Shown piece after piece: positions 1 through 8,298 of a stretch of DNA of 64,000 nucleotides. The position numbers and the translations under genes are program-made. The DNA comes from Streptomyces sp. DSM 15324 (lineage in GTDB: Bacteria; Actinomycetota; Actinomycetes; Streptomycetales; Streptomycetaceae), in the NCBI RefSeq assembly GCF_001514285.1, contig NZ_KQ949034.1, positions 1-64,000 of the forward strand, given 5' to 3'. The stretch's first letter is position 1. Each line of letters begins with the position of its first letter. The notes under the pieces were generated by a model. It saw nothing but the letters and a program-made list of their open reading frames with translations. It was not told where the DNA came from and searched no databases.

Positions 1-354
1 ACGGTTCCGACTCTATCAGATCCTTTCGGCGTCTGATTCCCAGTCAGAGGGGCTTGTCCTCCCGGCCCTTCGGCCGTTCCGACGAGTGAGACTTTAGCGG
101 ATTCCCGGCTCCCGAAGCCAATCGGGGGCCGTGTCCTTTCGAACGCGGATTCCTCATTTCGCGAATACACATGCCAATGACACGACGGCAGACAGAACGA
201 CTGCTCGTCGAGGAGTGGTTGGTACTTGCGGAATGGCTGTCCGGGGACCGACCGGAGTCGGCGCTCACGTCGGACAACTCGGAGAACACTACGTACCGGG
301 CCGGGGCGTGTCAACCCACGTCCCCGGGCACCCTCGGGGCGTAGTGTGGACGAC
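1..354. other. Region upstream of the trp leader, no gene recognised
   Basis: No convincing coding sequence lies here. The open frames on both strands are short, have no clear ribosome site and resemble nothing I know. The last bases hold the promoter of the trp leader. The far-left bases could belong to the downstream region of a gene outside the window. Confidence 0.5.
342..354 (+). promoter_or_regulatory. Promoter -10 of the trp leader/trpS transcript
   Basis: TAGTGT at 342-347 lies 7 bp before the ATG of the leader peptide at 355, and no ribosome site precedes that ATG. This spacing fits a leaderless transcript starting at or next to the leader ATG. No good -35 box is visible, so the promoter is an inference from position. 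Confidence 0.5.
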
Positions 355-396
355 ATGACCACGCGTACGTACACCCAGCTCTGGTGGGCCGCCTGA
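355..396 (+). CDS. trp leader peptide with tandem Trp codons
   Basis: Thirteen codons encode MTTRTYTQLWWAA, with two adjacent TGG codons at 382-387 and a TGA stop at 394-396. It is followed by mutually exclusive hairpins ending in a terminator before trpS. When charged tRNA-Trp is scarce, the ribosome should stall at the Trp pair and let the antiterminator form. Ribosome-mediated attenuation of an auxiliary, indolmycin-resistant trpS is known in Streptomyces coelicolor, and this leader fits that model. The peptide is a sensor and has no other likely function. Confidence 0.9.
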   Translation: MTTRTYTQLWWAA

Positions 397-450
397 CGGC
401 GGCCGCGCTCACGTACGTGTTCAACGGCCGCCGCCTCGGCGGCCGTTTCT
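397..450 (+). terminator. trp attenuator: antiterminator and terminator
   Basis: CGGCGGCCG at 397-405, just after the leader stop, is fully complementary to CGGCCGCCG at 425-433. That second segment also pairs with CGGCGGCCGT at 437-446, giving a 10-bp terminator stem with a 3-nt loop (434-436) followed by TTTCT. The two pairings exclude each other. A further segment at 411-417 can pair with 364-370 inside the leader, which could act as the 1:2 structure. All pairings are read directly; their role is inferred from classical attenuators. Confidence 0.85.
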
Positions 451-532
451 CGTATCCCCCTCCGGGACCAGCGAGGGTCGGGCCGACCGGGACGGCGGCC
501 TCGACCGGAGAAGTCCAGCAGGAGGAGTGGAG

Positions 533-1576
533 ATGACGAGGGTCTTCAGCGGGATCAAGCCGACCGGGCATCTGACCCTGGGGAACTACCTGGGCGCCAT
601 GCGGCAATGGGTCCGGGCCGACCAGCACCGCTCGGACGCGTTGTTCTGTGTGGTCGATCTGCACGCGCTGACCGTGGACCACGATCCGGCACGGGTGCGA
701 CGGCTGAGCCGGCAGGCCGCGACGCTGTTGCTGGCGGCGGGGCTGGATCCCGCGCTGTGCACCCTCTTCGTACAGAGCCATGTCGACGAGCACGCGCGGT
801 TGTCGTATCTGCTGGAGTGCGTGGCCACCGACGGCGAGATGCGGCGGATGATCCAGTACAAGGTGAAGGCCGCGCAGGAGCGGGAGCGCGGGGGGAGCGT
901 GCGGCTGTCGCTGCTGACGTACCCGGTGCTGATGGCGGCGGACATCCTGGCGTACGGGACCGACGAGGTGCCGGTGGGGGACGACCAGGCGCAGCACGTG
1001 GAGCTGGCGCGGGATCTGGCGGTGCGGTTCAACCAGCGGTACGGGCACTCGTTCGTGGTGCCGCGGGCGACGCTGCCGGCGGTGGCGGCCCGGGTGATGA
1101 ACCTCCAGGACCCGGGGTCGAAGATGGGGAAGAGCGATGACTCCGGGCCGGGGATCGTCTATCTGCTCGACGAGCCGGATGTAGTGCGGAAGAAGATCAT
1201 GCGGGCGGTCACGGACAGCGGGCGTGAGGTCGTGTACGACCGGGAGGGGCGGCCGGGGGTCGCCAATCTGTTGGAGATTCTGGCCGCCTGCACGGACGGG
1301 AACCCGGCGGAGCTGGCGTCCGTTCATCGGTCGTACGGCGCTGTGAAGGCGGCCGTGGCGGAGGCCGTGGTCGAGGTGCTGAGACCGGTGCGGGCCCGGC
1401 ACCAGGAGTTGTGTGCGGATCCCGGTTATGTGGAGGGGGTGCTCCGGGATGGGGCGGACAAGGCGCGGGAGATGGCGCGTCCGGTAGTGGACGGCGCTTA
1501 TCGCGCGATCGGGTTGCTGCCGCCGGTGGCTGCGGCGGAGCCCGTGTCGGGCGGGGTGCTGAACGCGGCTCGGTAG
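533..1576 (+). CDS. trpS: Tryptophanyl-tRNA synthetase, auxiliary/attenuated type
   Basis: Charges tRNA-Trp with tryptophan in the cytoplasm. The 347-residue protein is the usual bacterial length. The class I HIGH-like signature appears as PTGHLTLGNY near the N-terminus and the KMSKS loop as KMGKSDDS in the middle. ATG 533 is preferred over the in-frame GTG 527 because AGGAGG at 520-525 is spaced 7 nt from the ATG. The upstream Trp leader and attenuator make this resemble the indolmycin-resistant, attenuation-controlled enzyme of S. coelicolor rather than the constitutive housekeeping one. Resistance itself is inferred from that analogy. Its 3' end overlaps the convergent regulator gene by 79 bp. 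Confidence 0.95.
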   Translation: MTRVFSGIKPTGHLTLGNYLGAMRQWVRADQHRSDALFCVVDLHALTVDHDPARVRRLSRQAATLLLAAGLDPALCTLFVQSHVDEHARLSYLLECVATDGEMRRMIQYKVKAAQERERGGSVRLSLLTYPVLMAADILAYGTDEVPVGDDQAQHVELARDLAVRFNQRYGHSFVVPRATLPAVAARVMNLQDPGSKMGKSDDSGPGIVYLLDEPDVVRKKIMRAVTDSGREVVYDREGRPGVANLLEILAACTDGNPAELASVHRSYGAVKAAVAEAVVEVLRPVRARHQELCADPGYVEGVLRDGADKAREMARPVVDGAYRAIGLLPPVAAAEPVSGGVLNAAR

Positions 1577-2511
1577 GCGCGCGGGCTGGTGGCGAGGCGC
1601 GAGGCGAAGTGCTGGCGCATCGTGACCTCGCTGCCGAAGCCGGCGCGGCGGGCGACCTCGGGCATGGGGAGGTCGGTGCGTTCGAGGAGTTTCTGGGCTG
1701 CCGCGATGCGCTGGTCGAGGAGCCAGCTGAGGGGGGTGGTGCCGGTGGCGGCGGTGAAGTGGCGGGCGAAGCTGCGCGGTGACATACCCGCGTGAGCCGC
1801 CAGATCGGCGACGGTGAGGGGTTCGTGCAGTTGGCGCAGGGCGTGTTCGCGTACGGCGGCGAGCGTGTCGGCGTCGCGGTCGGCGGGCGTGGTGGGGTGC
1901 TCGATGAACTGTGCCTGGGAGCCGGTGCGGAAGGGGGCGGTGACCATGGAGCGGGCGATGGTGGCGGCCGCTTCCGCGCCGTGTGAGCGGCGGACCAGAT
2001 GGAGGCAGAGGTCGATGCCGGCTGCCGTGCCCGCGGCGGTCCAGATGTTGTCGTCCTCGATGAAGAGGGCGTCGGGGACGACGCTGACCTGCGGGTGATG
2101 GGTGCGGAGGAGGTCGATGAGGTTCCAGTGGGTGATCGCGCGGCGGCCGTCGAGGAGGCCGGCCTGGGCGAGGGTGAAGGCTCCGCCGCAGAGTGCGGCG
2201 AGGGTGGTGCCGCGGGCATGGGCGCGGCGGAGTGCGTCGAGGACGGGGGTGGGTGCGGGGGTGAGGTGGTCGTCGAGGCCGGGGACGAGGATCAGGTCCG
2301 CGCGGGTGAGCCAGGTGAGGGTGCGGTCGGGGTGCAGGGCGAGTCCGCCGCGCATCGGGACGGGGGTGGTGTCGGTGGCGACGCGGCGCAGGTCGAAGGC
2401 GGGGGCGCCGCGGTCGGTGCCCCAGACCTCGGTGATGACGGAGACGTCGAAGGCGCGGATGCCGGGGAAGGCGACGAGGGCGACGCGGTGGGTGGGGGTG
2501 GGGGCGGCCAT
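1498..2511 (-). CDS. GlxA-type AraC-family regulator with DJ-1/PfpI domain
   Basis: A 337-residue transcription factor. The N-terminal ~180 residues form a class I amidotransferase-like (DJ-1/PfpI) fold, starting VALVAFPGIRAFD and carrying AALCGGAFTLAQAG around the nucleophile elbow. The C-terminus holds two AraC-type helix-turn-helix units, with DLAAHAGMSPRSFARHF and EVARRAGFGSEVTMRQHF. ATG 2511 opens the recognisable domain; the frame stays open upstream but without domain content. It is divergent from a cysteine hydrolase 75 bp away, so control of that gene and itself is plausible. The effector is unknown. Confidence 0.9.
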   Translation of the reverse strand: MAAPTPTHRVALVAFPGIRAFDVSVITEVWGTDRGAPAFDLRRVATDTTPVPMRGGLALHPDRTLTWLTRADLILVPGLDDHLTPAPTPVLDALRRAHARGTTLAALCGGAFTLAQAGLLDGRRAITHWNLIDLLRTHHPQVSVVPDALFIEDDNIWTAAGTAAGIDLCLHLVRRSHGAEAAATIARSMVTAPFRTGSQAQFIEHPTTPADRDADTLAAVREHALRQLHEPLTVADLAAHAGMSPRSFARHFTAATGTTPLSWLLDQRIAAAQKLLERTDLPMPEVARRAGFGSEVTMRQHFASRLATSPRAYRAAFSTPPDTGSAAATGGSNPIAR

Positions 2512-2586
2512 GGCTGGCAGTAAACCATCGATCGCTGGCTTTTGTACCTCTGGGGTGGGTCGGGTGCCGGCGGCAGGATCGTGGGC

Positions 2587-3171
2587 ATGGACATCGCGGA
2601 GAACGCAGCACTGGTGGTCGTGGACGTGCAGAAGGGCTTCGAGGAGGCCGGCTTCTGGGGGCCGCGGAACAATCCGGCGGCCGATGAGAACATCGCCGCG
2701 CTGATCGACGTATGGCAGGCGTCGGGCAGGCCGGTGGTGTTCGTGCGGCACGACTCGGTGAAGCCGGGGTCGCCGCTGCGGCTCGGGTACGAGGGGAACG
2801 AGCTGAAGTCGTATGTGGAGGAGAGGAGGGGCAAGGGTGCCGGTGCCGAGCTGTTCGTCACGAAGACCGTGAACTCGGCTTTCCTCGGGACGCCGGATCT
2901 GGGGGCCTGGCTGGGGGCCTCGGGGATCTCGCAGATCGTGCTGGCCGGGATCCAGACCAACATGTGTGTGGAGACGACGGCCCGGATGGGCGGGAATCTC
3001 GGGTACGACGTGGTGGTGGCGTTCGACGCGACGTACACGTTCGACCTGGAGGGGCCGTTCGGCTGGCGGCGCAGTGCGCAGGAGTTGGCGCAGGCGTCGG
3101 CGGTGTCGCTGCACGGGGGCGGGTTCGCGCGGGTGGTGACCACCCGGGAGGTGGTGGACGCGGCGCGGTGA
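2587..3171 (+). CDS. Isochorismatase-like cysteine hydrolase
   Basis: A 194-residue cytosolic hydrolase of the isochorismatase/nicotinamidase superfamily. ALVVVDVQKGFEE carries the catalytic Asp near the N-terminus, and GIQTNMCVETTARMG holds the Cys nucleophile with the usual preceding hydrophobic strand. A Lys is present in VTKTVNSAF. The substrate cannot be told from sequence; amidase or pyrazinamidase-like activity is as likely as isochorismate cleavage. It is transcribed divergently from the GlxA-like regulator, a common regulator-target layout. ATG 2587 starts the conserved core. Confidence 0.88.
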   Translation: MDIAENAALVVVDVQKGFEEAGFWGPRNNPAADENIAALIDVWQASGRPVVFVRHDSVKPGSPLRLGYEGNELKSYVEERRGKGAGAELFVTKTVNSAFLGTPDLGAWLGASGISQIVLAGIQTNMCVETTARMGGNLGYDVVVAFDATYTFDLEGPFGWRRSAQELAQASAVSLHGGGFARVVTTREVVDAAR

Positions 3172-3204
3172 CCGCCCCCGGCACGCAAGGGGCAGTCGGG
3201 AGGG

Positions 3205-4017
3205 TCAGTCCTTCTTGCCGGAGGCCAGTTGGCGGCTGCGGTCGCGGGCGGCCTCCAGGGCGGCGATGAGGGCGGCCCGAACGCCGTGGTTCTCCAGTTC
3301 GCGGATGGCGTTGATGGTGGTGCCGGCCGGGGAGGTGACGTTCTCGCGGAGCTTGACGGGGTGTTCGCCGCTGTCGCGGAGCATGGTCGCGGCGCCGATC
3401 GCGGACTGGACGATGAGGTCGTGGGCCTTGTCGCGGGGCAGGCCGAGGAGGATGCCGGCGTCGGTCATGGCTTCGACCAGGTAGAAGAAGTAGGCGGGGC
3501 CCGAGCCGGAGAGGGCGGTGCAGGCGTCCTGCTGGTTCTCGGGGACGCGGAGCGTCTTGCCGACGGAGCCGAAGATCTCCTCGGCGTGGGCAAGGTGGTC
3601 GGCGGTGGCGTGGCTGCCGCCGGAGATGACGGACATGGCCTCGTCGACGAGGGCGGGGGTGTTCGTCATGACGCGGACGACGGGGGTGCCGGGGGCGAGG
3701 CGCTCCTCGAAGAAGGAGGTGGGGATGCCGGCGGCGCCGCTGATGACCAGGCGGTCGGCGGGGACCTGACCGGCGAGTTCGTCGAGGAGGGCGCCCATGT
3801 CCTGCGGCTTGACCGTGAGGATGAGGGTGTCGGCGGTCTTGGCGGCTTCCGCGTTGGTGACCGGGGTGACGCCGTAGCGGCTGCGGAGTTCCTCGGCGCG
3901 TTCGGGGCGGCGGGCGGTGACGAGGAGGTCGGCCGGGGGCCAGCCGCCTCGGATCATTCCGCTGAGCAGGGCTTCGCCGATTTTTCCGGTGCCGAGGACT
4001 GCGACTTTCTGCGTCAT
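3205..4017 (-). CDS. proC: Pyrroline-5-carboxylate reductase
   Basis: Catalyses the last step of proline synthesis, NAD(P)H-dependent reduction of 1-pyrroline-5-carboxylate. The 270-residue length is normal. The Rossmann motif VAVLGTGKIGEALLSGM is at the N-terminus. The C-terminal dimer domain has the family signature ALSGSGPAYFFYLVEAM followed by the TSPAGTTINAI stretch. ATG 4017 is preceded by a GGAGGG site on the minus strand. It ends 33 bp from the convergent hydrolase gene. The next gene upstream is the ABC exporter, so proC may be read from its own promoter. Confidence 0.97.
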   Translation of the reverse strand: MTQKVAVLGTGKIGEALLSGMIRGGWPPADLLVTARRPERAEELRSRYGVTPVTNAEAAKTADTLILTVKPQDMGALLDELAGQVPADRLVISGAAGIPTSFFEERLAPGTPVVRVMTNTPALVDEAMSVISGGSHATADHLAHAEEIFGSVGKTLRVPENQQDACTALSGSGPAYFFYLVEAMTDAGILLGLPRDKAHDLIVQSAIGAATMLRDSGEHPVKLRENVTSPAGTTINAIRELENHGVRAALIAALEAARDRSRQLASGKKD

Positions 4018-4120
4018 GGTGCGGGTGCCCTCCGGGGGTGCGTCGTCCGGGGTCCATCCTCGCACCGGTGGGGGGTGGCGTGGGTCGGTGTCCGGGTGGC
4101 GGGACGTCGGCCCGCGGGGG

Positions 4121-4888
4121 TCATGCGGTGCGCCGTCGTAGGGTCGCCGCGCCCAGGACCAGGACGAGGAGGGCGCAGCCGCCGACGATCAGGGCGTCGC
4201 GGACGAAGGTCGCCGTCATGTCGGTGTGGGTGAGGACCTCGTTCATGCCGTCGACCGCGTAGGACATGGGGAGGACGTCGGAGAGGGCTTCCAGGGCGGG
4301 GTGCATGGTGTCGCGGGGTGCGAAGAGGCCGCAGAGGAGGAGCTGGGGGAAGATCACCGCCGGCATGAACTGGACGGCCTGGAATTCGGAGGCGGCGAAG
4401 GCGGAGACGAAGAGGCCGAGGGCGGTGCCGAGGAGGGCGTCCAGGAGGGCCACGAGGAGCAGGAGCCAGGGGGAGCCGGTGACGTCGAGGTCGAGGAACC
4501 AGACGGCGAGGGCGGTGGCGAGGGCGGACTGGATGATCGCGAGGATGCCGAAGGCGAGGGCGTAGCCGGCGATGAGGTCGCCTTTGCCGAGGGGCATGGC
4601 GAGGAGGCGTTCGAGGGTGCCCGAGGTGCGTTCCCGCAGGGTGGCGATGGAGGTGACCAGGAACATCGTGATGAGCGGGAAGATGCCGAGGAGGGAGGCG
4701 CCGATGCTGTCGAAGGTGCGTGGGCTGCCGTCGAAGACGTAGCGCAGCAGGAGCAGCATCAGGCAGGGGATGAGGAGCAAGAGCGCGATCGTGCGGGGGT
4801 CGTGGCGCAGCTGGCGCAGGACGCGGGCGGCGGTGGCGGTGGCGCGTGAGGCGTTGATGCCCCGGGTGGGGGCGGGTGCGGTGGTCAT
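4121..4888 (-). CDS. ABC-2 type exporter, membrane subunit
   Basis: A 255-residue integral membrane protein of the ABC-2 drug/lipid export family. Hydrophobic segments include TIALLLLIPCLMLLLLRYVF, LLGIFPLITMFLVTSIATLR, a mid-protein pair and a C-terminal LIVGGCALLVLVLGAATL. The loop ERTSGTLERLLAMPLGKGDL is typical of the family. Its ATG overlaps the stop of the ATPase gene by 4 bp (ATGA), so the two form one complex made from one message. The cargo is unknown; multidrug or antibiotic export is the usual role of such pairs. Confidence 0.92.
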   Translation of the reverse strand: MTTAPAPTRGINASRATATAARVLRQLRHDPRTIALLLLIPCLMLLLLRYVFDGSPRTFDSIGASLLGIFPLITMFLVTSIATLRERTSGTLERLLAMPLGKGDLIAGYALAFGILAIIQSALATALAVWFLDLDVTGSPWLLLLVALLDALLGTALGLFVSAFAASEFQAVQFMPAVIFPQLLLCGLFAPRDTMHPALEALSDVLPMSYAVDGMNEVLTHTDMTATFVRDALIVGGCALLVLVLGAATLRRRTA

Positions 4889-5733
4889 CGGGTGGTCTCC
4901 TTCGCGCGGGCGGCGTCGGCCGCCTGGTCGACCAGGTGCAGGAAGGCGGCTTCGACGGTGTCGGCGCCGGTGCGGGTGCGCAGGGAGTCGGGGGTGCCGT
5001 CGGCGAGGATCTCGCCGGCGCGCATGAGCAGCAGGCGGTGGCAGCGCTCGGCCTCGTCCATGACGTGGGAGGAGATGAGGAGGGTGGTGCCGCGGGTGTC
5101 GGCGAGGTGGTGGAAGAGGGTCCACAGGTCGCGGCGGAGGACGGGGTCGAGTCCGACGGTGGGTTCGTCGAGGACGAGGAGTTCGGGGGTGCCGAGGAGG
5201 GCGACGGCGAGGGAGACCCGGCCGCGCTGGCCGCCGGAGAGGTTGCCGGCGAGGGCGTCGGCGTGGGTGGTGAGGTCGACGTCGGCGATGGCCCGGGTGA
5301 CGTGCTCGTGGCGGCGGTCGGCGGCGGCCCGGCCGGGGTCGAGGATCGCGGCGAAGTAGTCGAGGTTCTGGCGGACGGTGAGGTCGTCGTAGACGGAGGG
5401 CGCCTGGGTGACGTAGCCGATGCGGGTGCGCAGGGCGGGGTGGCCGGCGGGGCGGCCGAGGACGTCGAGGGTGCCGGTGACCTTGGCCTGGGTGCCGACG
5501 ACGGCGCGCATCAGGGTGGACTTGCCGCAGCCGGAGGGGCCGAGGAGGCCGGTGATCCGCCCGCGCGGGACGGTGAAGTCGAGGGAGCGCAGGACGGTGC
5601 GGGGGCCGCGGGCGACGGTGAGGTCGTGGGCGGTGACGGCGGTTGCGGCGGGGACGTCGGATACGGCAGATGCGGCGGTTGCGGCGGTGCCGGTGTCCGG
5701 GGGGCCGGGTGGCTCGGGTACGGAATTCATCAT
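4885..5733 (-). CDS. ABC exporter ATP-binding subunit
   Basis: A 282-residue ATPase that energises the membrane subunit encoded just after it. Walker A is GPSGCGKST, the signature motif is LSGGQRGRVSLAVALLG, Walker B is LLVLDEPTVGLDP, and the switch His is in LLISSHVMDEAERC. Codons 1 and 2 are both ATG (5733 and 5730). No ribosome site precedes them, while a good promoter ends right at the start, so translation is probably leaderless. A palindrome covers the start and the -10 box, so a repressor not encoded next door probably controls the operon. Confidence 0.93.
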   Translation of the reverse strand: MMNSVPEPPGPPDTGTAATAASAVSDVPAATAVTAHDLTVARGPRTVLRSLDFTVPRGRITGLLGPSGCGKSTLMRAVVGTQAKVTGTLDVLGRPAGHPALRTRIGYVTQAPSVYDDLTVRQNLDYFAAILDPGRAAADRRHEHVTRAIADVDLTTHADALAGNLSGGQRGRVSLAVALLGTPELLVLDEPTVGLDPVLRRDLWTLFHHLADTRGTTLLISSHVMDEAERCHRLLLMRAGEILADGTPDSLRTRTGADTVEAAFLHLVDQAADAARAKETTR

Positions 5734-5742
5734 GTGATGAAT
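5725..5742. promoter_or_regulatory. Operator-like palindrome on the ABC exporter start
   Basis: ATTCATCA and TGATGAAT form 8-bp inverted arms around a 2-bp centre. The palindrome covers the end of the -10 box, the inferred transcription start and the first codons of the ATPase gene. This is an ideal place for a TetR- or GntR-type repressor to block transcription. The binding protein is unknown. Confidence 0.7.
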
Positions 5743-5769
5743 AATGCGCGCGGGGCCGAGGGCCGTCAA
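5741..5769 (-). promoter_or_regulatory. Vegetative promoter of the ABC exporter operon
   Basis: Read on the minus strand, TTGACG (5764-5769) and CATTAT (5741-5746) are separated by exactly 17 bp, matching the principal sigma factor consensus. The expected start site falls at or within 2 nt of the ATG at 5733, which predicts a leaderless mRNA. Confidence 0.75.
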
Positions 5770-5984
5770 GCGGCCGGGGCGAGCGGGTGCATACGGCGGC
5801 GCAGGCGCGTGGGGGTGGCATTGGAAGAGGACGGTCCGCTTCCTGTGCCTCCGTCCGCACGCGTCCCGGGCGCGAACCCCTGTCCCAGACGATCTCGTCA
5901 ACCGACAATGGAATTCATGACGCCGTGCCCTCCCCCGGTGCGGCGCGCCCACGCATCTCCCGTTCCCTGCCGGAGGTGCCGCCC

Positions 5985-7484
5985 GTGCTGTCCCGTCGTC
6001 TGTCCCGTCGTCTGTCCGGTCGTTCGTCCAGTCGTCTGCGCGAGGTCGGTCAGGCCGATCTGTGCGCTTCTCTTGTCGTCTTCCTCGTCGCCCTGCCGCT
6101 GTGCGTCGGGGTGGCCATGGCCTCGGGTGTGCCCCCGGAGCTGGGGCTGGTCACCGGAATCGTGGGCGGGCTGGTCGCGGGGGTGCTGCCCGGCAGCAGC
6201 CTCCAGGTGAGCGGGCCGGCGGCCGGGCTCACCGTGCTGGTCTTCGAGGCCGTCCGCGCGTACGGGCTGGAGGCCCTCGGAGCGATCGTGCTCGCCTCGG
6301 GTCTGGTGCAGCTCGCGCTCGGGGCGCTGCGCCTCGGGCGGTGGTTCCGGGCCGTGTCGGTGGCCGTCGTGCAGGGGATGCTCGCCGGGATCGGTCTGGT
6401 GCTGGTCGCCGGGCAGGTGTACGCCCTCGGCGACGCGGCCGCTCCGCCGGGCGGCCCCGGCAAGCTCGCCGGGCTGGTGGCACTGCCGGGGCGGGCTGAT
6501 CCGGTGGCGTTGTCAGTGGGGGCTGTCACCCTGGTCGTAGTGCTGCTGTGGGGGCGGTGGCGGCGTGGGGCGCGGCTGGTTCCGGCGCCGTTGGTGGCGG
6601 TCGCGGTGGCGTCGGCGGTGACCTGGGGATGCGGCCTGGAGGTGCGCCGCGTCCGGGTGCAGGGACTGTGGGAGGTCGTACGGGTGCCGCAGGCGGCGGA
6701 TCTCGGGCGGCTGACGGAGCCGGGGGTGATCGGGACCGTCGTGGCGTTCGCGCTGATCGCGTCGGCGGAGTCGCTGTTCGGCGCGGCCGCGGTGGACCGG
6801 CTGCACGACGGGAGGCGGACGGAGTACGACCGGGAGCTGATGGCTCAGGGTGCGGGCAACGCGGTGTGCGGGGTGCTGGGGGCGCTGCCGATGACCGCGG
6901 TGATCGTGCGCAGCGCGGCGAACGTCCAGGCCGGGGCGCGGACCAAGGCGTCGCGGGTGCTGCACGGGGTGTGGCTGCTGCTGTTCACCGCCGTGGTGCC
7001 CGGGGTACTGGGGGTGATCCCGGTGGCGGCGCTGGCCGCGCTGCTGGTGTACGCCGGGTGCAAGCTCGTGCCGGTGCGCGAGGTGCGCGCGCTGTGGGGC
7101 GGGCATCGGGGGGAGCTGCTCGTGCTCGGGGTGACGGCGGTGGCGATCGTCGTGGGGAACCTCTTCGAGGGGGTGCTGGTCGGGCTGGCGCTCGCCGTCG
7201 CGAAGACGGCGTGGGAGATCAGCCATGTGCAGGTGGAGACCGAGGACCGAGGGGCGGCCGGGATCGTGGTGCGGGTGCTGGGGCACGCGACGTTCCTGCG
7301 GCTGCCCAAGCTGCTGGACGCGCTGGACGCGCTGCCGGCCGACCGGGAGGTGCGGCTGGACCTGGGCGGGCTGCGGCATGTGGACCACGCCTGCGCGGCG
7401 GCCCTGGAGAGCTGGGCCGCCGCGCGGGAACGGCGGGCGACGGCGCGCCGGGACGAGGTGGCGGCGGGGAGCCCCGCGTCCTGA
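5985..7484 (+). CDS. SulP-family anion transporter with short STAS domain
   Basis: A 499-residue inner-membrane transporter. It opens with the SulP signature region DLCASLVVFLVALPLCVGVA and has roughly ten to twelve hydrophobic segments. FALIASAESLFGAAAVDRLH corresponds to the conserved substrate region. The last ~80 residues form a reduced STAS-like domain (VRLDLGGLRHVDHACAAALE). GTG 5985 is chosen because GGAGGT at 5972-5977 sits 7 nt upstream; the frame is open further upstream without a site. Sulfate or bicarbonate are the likely anions. Several actinobacterial relatives are fused to carbonic anhydrase; this one is not. Confidence 0.9.
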   Translation: MLSRRLSRRLSGRSSSRLREVGQADLCASLVVFLVALPLCVGVAMASGVPPELGLVTGIVGGLVAGVLPGSSLQVSGPAAGLTVLVFEAVRAYGLEALGAIVLASGLVQLALGALRLGRWFRAVSVAVVQGMLAGIGLVLVAGQVYALGDAAAPPGGPGKLAGLVALPGRADPVALSVGAVTLVVVLLWGRWRRGARLVPAPLVAVAVASAVTWGCGLEVRRVRVQGLWEVVRVPQAADLGRLTEPGVIGTVVAFALIASAESLFGAAAVDRLHDGRRTEYDRELMAQGAGNAVCGVLGALPMTAVIVRSAANVQAGARTKASRVLHGVWLLLFTAVVPGVLGVIPVAALAALLVYAGCKLVPVREVRALWGGHRGELLVLGVTAVAIVVGNLFEGVLVGLALAVAKTAWEISHVQVETEDRGAAGIVVRVLGHATFLRLPKLLDALDALPADREVRLDLGGLRHVDHACAAALESWAAARERRATARRDEVAAGSPAS

Positions 7485-7490
7485 GCGGGT

Positions 7491-8279
7491 TCAGGCCTCG
7501 CCGGGTGTGGTGGCGAGGAGGAGCTCGACGTCGTACGTCTCCTCGATCGTCCCGTCGGGGAACGCGGCGAGGAGGTGGCGCCGTTCCTCGGCGAAGAAGG
7601 CGGCGGTGCTCTCCTCGGCGTGGACCAGGAACGCCGAATGGCTGCCGATGTTGGCCAGGTGGAGCGCGAGGGGGACGCGACGGCTCCAGCGGACCGTGCG
7701 GTGCGTGAAGTCGAGGCCGCCGGTGGGGTCGGCGAGGGCGGCGCGGCTGCCGTCGCCGTTCCTCTGGACGACGTGGTCGACGCCGAGAAAACGCTCCATG
7801 CGGAGGGCCTGGGCCTCGATCCACGGCACGTCCACGGCGCTGGTGTTCCACCACAGGGCCAGCGCGCCGCCCGGCCGCAGCACGCGCAGCGCCTCCGGCA
7901 CCGCGAGGGCCGGGTCGGTCCAGTGCCAGGACTGGGCGTAGGTGAGCAGGTCCAGGGAGGCCGTGGCGAGGGGGAGGTGGTTGCCGTCGCCGCGGACGAG
8001 CGGGACGTCGGGGAGGCCGCGGCGGAACTCCGCCGCCATGCCCTCCCCCGGTTCGACGGCGACGACCCGTGCGCCCCGGGCGTGCAGCAGGGCGGTGGCT
8101 ATGCCGGTGCCCGCGCCGACGTCCGCGGCCCGGGCGTCGGCGAGGGGGCGGCCGGTGAGCGTCTCGATCGTGTCGAGGAGGGCGGACGGGTAGGAGGGGC
8201 GGTTGGCGGCGTACTGCGCCGCGGCGGCGTTGAAGGAGTGGGCGCGAACGTGGGTCCGGCGTGCGGGTGAGGCCGTCAT
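7491..8279 (-). CDS. Class I SAM-dependent methyltransferase
   Basis: A 262-residue Rossmann-type methyltransferase. Motif I is AADVGAGTGIATALL, the SAM-binding acidic residue lies in VVAVEPGEGMAAEF, and LLTYAQSWHWTDP matches the UbiE/TAM-like group (Methyltransf_11). The substrate cannot be assigned. The gene ends 6 bp from the convergent SulP gene and starts 19 bp after the next minus-strand gene, a small membrane protein, so the two are probably co-transcribed. Confidence 0.88.
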   Translation of the reverse strand: MTASPARRTHVRAHSFNAAAAQYAANRPSYPSALLDTIETLTGRPLADARAADVGAGTGIATALLHARGARVVAVEPGEGMAAEFRRGLPDVPLVRGDGNHLPLATASLDLLTYAQSWHWTDPALAVPEALRVLRPGGALALWWNTSAVDVPWIEAQALRMERFLGVDHVVQRNGDGSRAALADPTGGLDFTHRTVRWSRRVPLALHLANIGSHSAFLVHAEESTAAFFAEERRHLLAAFPDGTIEETYDVELLLATTPGEA

Positions 8280-8298
8280 CCGTCCAGGGTGCAGCCCT

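Noticed and set aside
44..289. 81-residue minus-strand open frame left of the trp leader
   Set aside because: No ribosome site, no recognisable sequence and Ser/Arg-rich shadow composition.
527..535. GTG 527 as the trpS start
   Set aside because: The AGGAGG at 520-525 would be only 1 nt away; ATG 533 has 7-nt spacing.
311..2611. 766-residue Arg/Pro/His-rich open frame on the minus strand
   Set aside because: It is antisense to trpS and out of frame with the GlxA-like gene. Its composition is typical of a GC-rich shadow frame and it has no domain.
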